Below, in pieces: positions 56,901 through 64,000 of a DNA stretch of 64,000 bases. Source of the DNA: Spongospora subterranea f. sp. subterranea (lineage: Eukaryota > Endomyxa: Phytomyxea > Phytomyxea > Plasmodiophorida); the NCBI GenBank assembly GCA_049724395.1, contig JAUGWO010000112.1:62001-126000 (forward strand), given 5' to 3'. The notes under the pieces are model-generated. The model made no database searches. It was not told the DNA's origin and saw nothing but the letters and a program-made list of their open reading frames with translations. A program made the translations under genes and the position numbers. Position 1 is the first letter of the stretch; every line of letters begins with the position of its first letter.

Positions 56901-57717
56901 GGGTGTTGTTACAAGTGTTATTTAACGTGTCTATCCCATATATCGCCATGGCCAACACACATAACTCGGGGTGTTGTTACAAGTGTTATTTAACGTGTCT
57001 ATCCCATATATCGCCATGGCCAACACACATAACTCGGGGTGTTGTTACAAGTGTTATTTAACGTGTCTATCCCATATATCGCCATGGCCAACACACATAA
57101 CTCGGGGTGTTGTTACAAGTGTTATTTAACGTGTCTATCCCATATATCGCCATCCAACACACATAACTCGGGGTGTTGTTACAAGTGTTATTTAACGTGT
57201 CTATCCCATATATCGCCATCCAACACACATAACTCGGGGTGTTGTTACAAGTGTTATTTAACGTGTCTATCCCATATATCGCCATGGCCAACACACATAA
57301 CTCGGGGTGTTGTTACAAGTGTTATTTAACGTGTCTATCCCATATATCGCCATCCAACACACATAACTCGGGGTGTTGTTACAAGTGTTATTTAACGTGT
57401 CTATCCCATATATCGCCATCCAACACACATAACTCTCAAGTGTTATTTAACGTGTCTATCCCATATATCGCCATCCAACACACATAACTCGGGGTGTTGT
57501 TACAAGTGTTATTTAACGTGTCTATCCCATATATCGCCATCCAACACACATAACTCGGGGTGTTGTTACAAGTGTTATTTAACGTGTCTATCCCATATAT
57601 CGCCATCCAACACACATAACTCGGGGTGTTGTTACAAGTGTTATTTAACGTGTCTATCCCATATATCGCCATCACAACGTGTCTATCCCATATATCGCCA
57701 TCCAACACACATAACTC
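53937..57717. repeat. 66/68-bp satellite array, roughly 57 units
   Basis: The main unit is 68 bp: catggccaacacacataact, cggggtgttgttacaagtgt, tatttaacgtgtctatccca, tatatcgc. A 66-bp variant lacks gg (catccaacac). The 66-bp form clusters near the left edge (54080-54200) and in the last kilobase (56880-57715), with the 68-bp form between. Scrambled and truncated units lie at 54560-54660, 55900-56110 and 56280-56580. Because 68 is not a multiple of 3, the repeated open frames are chance translations. Confidence 0.97.
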
Positions 57718-57810
57718 CAGTTAAGTATTGTAGCCGTAGCGAGGCCCCTGACTCCTCTTGGCTGTTTTGACGACATTTGGGTTCCTGATCACTCTTCTAT
57801 AAAGGCAAAG

Positions 57811-60385
57811 ATGGCTAAATGCATCCTGACAGGCGATCATATCAACAAGCAATCTAAGGAGATCAGCCATCAATCTGCCGTATCTGATGACCTTTTATCT
57901 CGCTTGCCTAATAGAAATCCGTTGGAGGTATTCACAGGATTGATCGTGTTTATTGTGTGCTGTTCAGTGTATGGGATGACAATGTCTCGTACAATATCTG
58001 GTGGCGATGCTGGTGAATTAGCGGTATCAGCGTGTCGTCTAGGTGTTGCACATCCGCCTGGCTATCCCCTATTCACTTTACTCTACCATTGGACATGGCG
58101 CTGTCTCTCCATGGCAATCACCCAGATCACTCCTGCTTTATCCTTCAATATGTTGTCAGTGCTGTTAACATCATTGGGGATAACTCTCCTTTATTTCTCC
58201 ATCATCGCTTTAGTCAAGGACCCTTTCATTGCATTAACCACGTCATTAATGTTTGGATTCTCCCCTACTCCATGGCTATATTCCGGTAAATATCTCTCAA
58301 ACTTGATATCACATTTTAATCGCTTATAATCAGGTCAGGCTGAAGTATTTGCCTTGCATATATTCATGATTGCCCTATTGATCCGGTTTGGCGTTTGGGT
58401 CCATGATCGTCCTGGAATAGGACGTGTGGCTATCTGCGCGTTTGCCTCTGGTATTGCCATGACAAACCAACATACTTCCATATTTTTTATCGGACCAATT
58501 GCATTTCATTTGTTCATCACCAATATGAAATTGATGTCTAGCCCATTACCTGTTGCCATTATTTCATTATCGTTTCTGGCTGGTTTAACGCCATACGTCT
58601 GGTTACCTATCGCCTCATATCATCATGCAATGGACGCATGGGGTGACCAATCAACACTCCAAGGGTTCCTTCACCATATCCTGCGATCTGAGGTATTATT
58701 GCTGCCATTTATATAATCAGTCCTTTGTTACACACGATTGATCAGATTTTGATTATTGTTGCTGTTTTTTGACTCAGTATGGAACCCTTCAGCTGGCCGC
58801 CTCCGAAATATCGACTCATCATTCAATGATTGTTCGTCTTGGAATATATCTCACTCATCTGGCATCCGACTCTTTATATCTTTACACATTTCTGGCATTA
58901 ATCGGTGCTCTAACTGGTCTTGGCTCCCACTACTACCGCCATCCACTAGAAATGGGTCTTATACTATCGTATACCACCTACATTGGAATATTTCATTATC
59001 TCGCCAATCTAGATCTCACACCGTTGCTCCTTGGAGTTCAAATGCGGTTCTGGATGCAACCTAACATGATCGTATTTATTTTCGCTGGTATCGGTTGGAA
59101 GCGCTTACGACGTCACACAGGGAGAATTATCGATGCTTTATGCATTGTGATGCTATCAATACAGCTGGCGAGGGGAATCGTTAGCAGAGATTTCAGTGAA
59201 GCCGATGTAGTTGCCCAATACGGCCAACTAATCCTTGATTCATTGCCAGACCGGGCAGTGGTTCTGTTGAATGGGGACCTTAACAACAATGCAGTCAAGT
59301 ACCTGTCCGGGTGTGAGAACAAATCCCTTCCTGGCCAGCATCTTCTCAGCCTTCAACTCATGTCATGGGACTGGTTTGTTGAGTCACAATCTCAACATTA
59401 TCCGGGAATCCGATTCCCCGGTCGGGTTTATCATCCCTTTAAACCTAACGGGTTCACTATCGCTGAGTTCATTGAAGCCAATCAATTTCGCTTTCCCATT
59501 TACCTGTGCGGTAACTGGAAATATGGCGATGGTTCCCACGAAGGCCGTTATGAAGTAAACCCGACGAGTTCAATTCAGATATCTTTCTGATATTATCGTC
59601 TCAGTTGATTCCCAGTGGTATCTGCAATCAGATTGTAAAACTCGGACAAAGATCGAAATCCTCACGCTTTAGTTCCATTCGTCGAGCGGCATCATTTGTT
59701 CCATTGATTGCTCCATTGCCTGGTCCAATTTCCTCAGACTTGTGGGAATCTGTTATCTACTCCGACCTGTTTCATAGAAGATTGGCACTTTTCCATGAAG
59801 CTGCAGGTTTTACAGCAACACATTTTAGTCCTCGGTTATTCCATTCATTCCCGTTTTGTGTTATATCTGGCAAATACGTTCTAATATATAATCAAACTGC
59901 CTTAAATACGTTAGAGCATTTTCGTTTTGCAAAAGTGACAAACAAGCAACATTGTTAAAAAACGAATAGTTTATGGTGGATTTTCCCCATTTTTTGTTCT
60001 TTGTATTCAATGAATGGTTTTATATGGAGCACTAATTGCTTTCCTTAGTCCATGTTGCTGAACAACCGAATCAATCTGCCGACGATCTCGCTTTTGCAGC
60101 ATTCTTGGCCGAAACCGTTTTTTATTCAACTCCCGATGGTGTGGGAGTCACGCAGATCGACATGTACCGAAACGCCGGTGTCGTTTTTGGTTCGTTTTGT
60201 CGAGGAATCAGTGGAATTATCAATAAGTTTCATCAGGTTTGTACAGCGTCCACAATCGTACTTCAGAGAGCAACATGTTGCGAGCCTGGCAACTTTACGT
60301 GGAACTGGATCCGAATCACGATGTCCAAGTTGAGCAGATTGTTAAGCTCAGATGGAATCCTTATCGAAACACAGCCATTATCTGA
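57811..60385 (+). CDS. TMEM260: TMEM260-like (DUF2723) membrane glycosyltransferase
   Basis: Homologue of TMEM260, an ER multi-pass protein O-mannosyltransferase of the GT-C type in animals. Six exons: 57811-58285, 58334-58692, 58778-59554, 59605-59923, 60049-60236, 60269-60385, giving about 744 aa (human about 707). Near residue 70 the family signature TISGGDAGELAVSACRLGVA with HPPGYPLF holds the presumed catalytic acidic residue in the first luminal loop. Many transmembrane helices follow (LEVFTGLIVFIVCCSVYG first), then YSGQAEVFALHIF, MTNQHTSIFF, LTPYVWLPIAS, YGTLQLAASE, RFWMQPNMIVFIFAGIG, VVLLNGDLNNNAVKYLSGCE and HYPGIRFPGRVYHPF. The C-terminal soluble part has TPR-like sequence ending RAWQLYVELDPNHDVQVEQI. 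The last intron would be only 32 bp; without it the frame still runs on but loses the family-like tail. It starts 90 bp after the satellite. Confidence 0.9.
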
Positions 60386-60503
60386 GCCTGTTATCCTCGC
60401 CAAACCTCTACTCTGTCGACAATATAAAGTTAAAAAAAAAAATTTGATATTATTCGGTGACTGTGAATACTAACTGGCGTCGAAACAAATTTTTCAAAAG
60501 AAA

Positions 60504-60588
60504 TGTGTTCGACGGGATTTGAACCCGCGCTCCGCGAACGAAACTAGCGCCTTAAGCTAGCGCCTTAGACCAACTCGGCCACAAACAC
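60504..60588 (-). tRNA. tRNA-Leu (anticodon AAG)
   Basis: On the minus strand the 85-nt sequence folds as a class II tRNA. The acceptor stem gtgtttg pairs with cgaacac, with A73 as discriminator. The D-arm is gcc/ggc (A box tggccgagttgg). The anticodon stem ctagc/gctag has loop ttaaggc, so the anticodon is AAG (60551-60553). A long variable arm follows, then a T-arm with ggttcaaatcc (B box). No intron. A T-run just 3' (tttctttt) would terminate Pol III. Confidence 0.95.
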
Positions 60589-62208
60589 ATATTTTTGTGA
60601 TTCAGTTTTAAACCTGACTATTTACTTTAAGTTGAACAATGTCTTTAAATCACCTTTCTTCAACGTGGGTCTAGCACTCAAATAAAATTGTGCAGCATCT
60701 CCGTCTTCAAATGATATGCAGAAGACGAGCAAAATCCAGAATAAAACAATACATATTTTTAAACATTGAATAGATTTTCAAATGAGGAAAAGAGGATCAG
60801 TCTCGTTCAACGATAATGATGAAGGGCATTAATTAATTGAGACAGGCAGTTGGGCAGCAGTGACTCCAGGTTGATAATCTTATCTCGATATCAATTTGAA
60901 ATCTACAAATGACATCATCAATCAAATAAGCTAAATGACGGATATTGATCCGACATTCGTAATTATCTAAAATCGAGGCATAATTGGAAAATGGAGAGCA
61001 AGGAGTTCACGTTAGAGTAGCCATCGTTGTCGTGTACATGATGGTGATAATATGCAACAGAATGGGCTGTGAATCAACACTTACAGCAACGTGCATGTAC
61101 TGGTAGTTGTGAATCTGGTGGGCACGTAAACCAATCATCGATAAAGATAATTAGAAGGCCAACTCCGAAGAGGACGTTCAGTTTCGTCGTGGAAGTGACA
61201 AATCTGTTATCTCCAACAGATCGCGCGTCGACGACTTCAAAGGAGATCATCTTGATTTCTCTTCATATTGACCGACCAACGATCGAATCATTCGATCGAT
61301 TTATGCTTCATACTATACCGCATCTAAACCTGAAAGCAACATTTGACAGATTAGTAATTCATGCGGGAACTCGAACTACGTACTAAGAAGAAAGCACAAG
61401 CCTTCCCAGGATCCTTCAGTGTGCGCAAGCGAACGCGTATCTAATCGATATTGGCGACAAGTTAAATATCCATGAACTTATTGAGTGATGACATAAACCA
61501 CTGTCCAATCCGACAATTGTCTTTTGTAGGAACGGCGACCATTCGCCAGGTTAATGTCATACTCTCATGCATGCAATATTGTTTCACAGTGGTCATGAGC
61601 ACTGTGGATCAAGTTAAACTGGTTTTTTCACCAGAAACCTACTCCTCGACGCAAAAAGTGGAAACAAGGCAAATTAGCTTGGTCCCCAGTGCTCGTCACC
61701 ATTGTGAAACAATACTGAGCTCTGACAATCGGATGTAAATATCGGAATGTTATCTCAGATGTTCCGAAAACACTATTAGCGAAAAAAACATTCACTCAAC
61801 AGGATTTGTTCTGTCGTAATTGTTAAGAACGCTTGCGAAATCGAAATATCAACATCGTCAATGTACCAGATCGATGCTAATCGAAGCGTTTTTGTATTCG
61901 GTTGTGTTTTTAACAAAGAATGAAGTTCACTCCTGCTCCTGGTACATTCCAAATTTTAACACGTTTTAGGTGGGAAGATGAAACACTTATCAAGATCAAA
62001 TGAAGGCGATACAGATAAACCGCGAGAGCGACAATATTGTGAAAACTTTGTACATGGAAACGCCCTTAATGCAACCGTTTCCACCAACACGACGAATCAA
62101 AATCAGTACAGAAACCCAGCCGTTCAAAAGGGGCTCGTATGAGTTTTAAATCATGGAAGAGCACGTTCGAGACCAAGGGATGGACCGCCAGAGATTTTAC
62201 AAGCACTT
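60589..62208. other. Degraded, probably retrotransposon-derived sequence
   Basis: No intact gene. Short frames on + (61069-61386 and 61472-61738) lack recognisable motifs. Given copia sequence at 62209 and beyond on the same strand, this may be the decayed body of that element; that is inference. Confidence 0.35.
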
Positions 62209-62319
62209 CACCGACCGCAGATCCACACTCGGATGGATATTCAAGTTCGGCAATAACACCATATTGTGGAAAAGTAAAAAGCAGCTAACTGTCTCGTTAA
62301 CAACAATTGAGGCGGAATG
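62209..62319 (+). pseudogene. Copia RNase H fragment
   Basis: The + frame reads TDRRSTLGWIFKFGNN followed by WKSKKQLTVSLTTIEAE and a stop. This is the D.kSTsGy.f...WkSkKQ..va.Ss.EAE signature of Ty1/copia RNase H. The flanks do not continue the domain in frame. Confidence 0.8.
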
Positions 62320-63199
62320 AAGTCTCAATCATTTTGATTTATAGAATCGGACCTGTTGACATGAGAATGAATTAAACGACAAGACTCAAATCGATTTTGA
62401 TCATAAGTGTTATGAAATTCAGAAACATTATATGGCTGTTCGAGCCGTCTTTGGAATTAAGCAAATTGTTCAACAATTTTGTCTGATCAAAATTACGTTT
62501 GCACTGGTAGTTCTGTTGCGTTGGTACTTCCGTTTTAGAAGTAGCAGTGCAAATGCAGTTCAGAATAGGGCATTGTTGTCTAAGCAACATCGCTTATTTA
62601 AAAAAGAAGCAAACCGCCACCATCAGCCTGTCAACAAATGTTGAATGTGGTCTTGAAGGCTAGATTTTAATCGTGGTGTCGAATTGCAATGGTGAGGACG
62701 AGGGTTCATGGCGTCTGAAAAATGTCAAAAGAACAAATCAGAAAGTGTCCAGAATTAAGATGATTTTTTGGTTAATATAAATACTCGAGCTGGTCTATCG
62801 CTCTGTTCAATCAACGCTGGAACGAGATTAAGAAGTTACAACGCCCAATCTGTTTTATCAATTCTGCCTTCCGCTGTGGATCAAAATCTGAGAATCAATG
62901 CGAGGATCAACTGCGCCTGAAACAACTGCATTGACAAAGACAAAATTGCAACCCTCGAATTTTATTGTTGCAATTGTTTCTCGATCGGGGTGGTTGATGA
63001 GATAATAAAGATCGCTATGCTTGTGCGCCTTGACTATTACATATTGCACACGTTGAAGCGATCTACGCATTCGGATGGAGAATGCTGGCTGCTTCACCCA
63101 CACTTCAAGAAACGATCTATGACCAATCGTCGTATGACAACACAACTACCTCTGAAACCTAAAAGGAACAGGAGTTCACAGGATTCCATTCATCTAAAC
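62320..63199. other. Retrotransposon debris, no intact gene
   Basis: Lies between two copia fragments. A 95-codon minus-strand frame (62858-63145) has no motif, and the region is probably decayed. Confidence 0.35.
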
Positions 63200-63363
63200 G
63201 CCTCATCTAAAAGTGCCTACCTGATAGCCAGCGGCGCTAACTTCATCATGACAAACTTACTCCACAATCATAGGTCATTTCAGGACCCGATCATGATCAC
63301 TTGCGATAACGGCACACAGACAGGATCACCCAAAATGCAATGCCAGCCACCGCCAATGATTTA
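63200..63363 (+). pseudogene. Possible copia protease fragment
   Basis: The + frame contains SAYLIASGANFIMTNLL and MITCDNGTQTGS, resembling the DSGAs.HM...(x)n...ADG..... pattern of copia aspartic protease regions. The catalytic Asp is replaced (ASGAN), so it is dead. Its position after the RNase H fragment implies a second copy or rearranged order. Confidence 0.45.
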
Positions 63364-64000
63364 ATTGTTCCTGGCATTACAAAGGCCTATTAGCCACGAA
63401 ATGATTCATTGTTGAGCAATGCTCAATCATAGTCATTGATGACACGCAACCGTATCAAGGATCGACATCGAAATGTCATCGTTACGGCATACAAGCATAA
63501 CAATCTGCATTATCTTATCAACCACACTGTTTAAAGGACAGACGCAGCATTGATCATGAAGCAAGAGTACCTAAGTTTCAAGCACACATGAAACCAGAGA
63601 CTGAACCATATATCAGAATTCACTGAAAGCATCACGATCTTACCGCAGGAGTTTTGCGAAAACCGTGCTGATGGAAATCATGAAAGCAACCATTCCCACA
63701 AAAACGTCAGAAACCAGGGCATCTGAAATCGTTTCATCTGAATTAAAAGGACGATCAACAGTACGAGGCCTCAATTGCCGTACTGAGGCGAAACCATTTT
63801 TGCGGTTGCCTGGAATCAACTGAGCCATTAACGGTGGTTGCCTGAGACTGCCCGTAGGCAACTGGTTGCCCACGATACAAATGGTTTGAGAGTTTCAAAT
63901 TTAAATATGGTTTGTATATGTATCGTAAGAAGTAATATTGCAGTAGTTCAATATCGGCATGAGCCGGCAACTCGAGGAACTGGCACCACGTCTCGAATGT
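63364..64000. other. Terminal stretch, no gene recognised
   Basis: Only short frames on both strands; none carries a motif. It may be further retrotransposon remnant cut by the window edge. Confidence 0.4.

Noticed and set aside
53967-57708. Many open frames of 60-113 codons starting MLLQVLFNVSIPYIAMANTH
   Set aside because: They are translations of the 66/68-bp satellite unit in shifting frames; the unit length is not a multiple of three and both strands give equivalent frames.

Overview
The window is nuclear DNA of a microbial eukaryote. Protein-coding genes are split by short GT-AG introns, mostly 46-110 bp and one about 300 bp. There is a class II tRNA-Leu gene with internal Pol III boxes, and the intervals between genes are filled with transposon debris and satellites. 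The standard genetic code fits every gene read. The gene set (ATP7/CCC2 copper pump, cytochrome b5 front-end desaturase, Jupiter/HN1-like protein, CTDSPL2-type phosphatase, PAQR receptor, KP43/Tag-like subtilisin, WDR26/GID7, MCMBP, TMEM260) suits a fungus-related or amoebozoan-type protist. The sequence alone does not settle the lineage.

Layout. 0-7 kb: 91-bp tandem repeat, copper-transporting P-type ATPase (+), and a convergent front-end fatty-acid desaturase (-). 7-17.6 kb: decayed Mutator-like (MULE) transposon with a Ulp1 protease; a 3-kb foldback MULE-like element inserted in a copia pol gene; and smaller terminal-inverted-repeat elements. 17.7-29.3 kb: Jupiter/HN1-like gene, a Tigger/pogo element, then three intron-rich genes in a row on + (CTDSPL2-like phosphatase, PAQR receptor, secreted or membrane-anchored S8 protease). 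29.5-32.6 kb: 52-bp satellite. 33-37.8 kb: four-TM protein, an unrecognised minus-strand gene, a second foldback element carrying a nested PIF/Harbinger element, and a secreted glycoprotein. 38.7-45.5 kb: degenerate copia, Tigger MITE, frameshifted Tigger and a MULE with a SWIM finger. 46.2-51.5 kb: WDR26/GID7 homologue convergent with MCMBP. 52-57.7 kb: TA-flanked MITE, a small ORF and a 66/68-bp satellite. 57.8-60.6 kb: TMEM260-like gene and tRNA-Leu(AAG). From 60.6 kb to the end: copia remnants.

The host genes are housekeeping or membrane functions with no evident shared pathway; no operon logic applies. What stands out is the density of inverted duplications. At least seven palindromic arrangements lie in transposon-derived DNA. 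Two foldback elements share one plan: head-to-head copies of a transposase N-terminal Cys-rich exon, and termini built of degenerate short tandem motifs. The WDR26 homologue has two complete LisH-CTLH-CRA modules. Three otherwise conserved genes each show a one-base reading-frame discrepancy, which may be sequence error.
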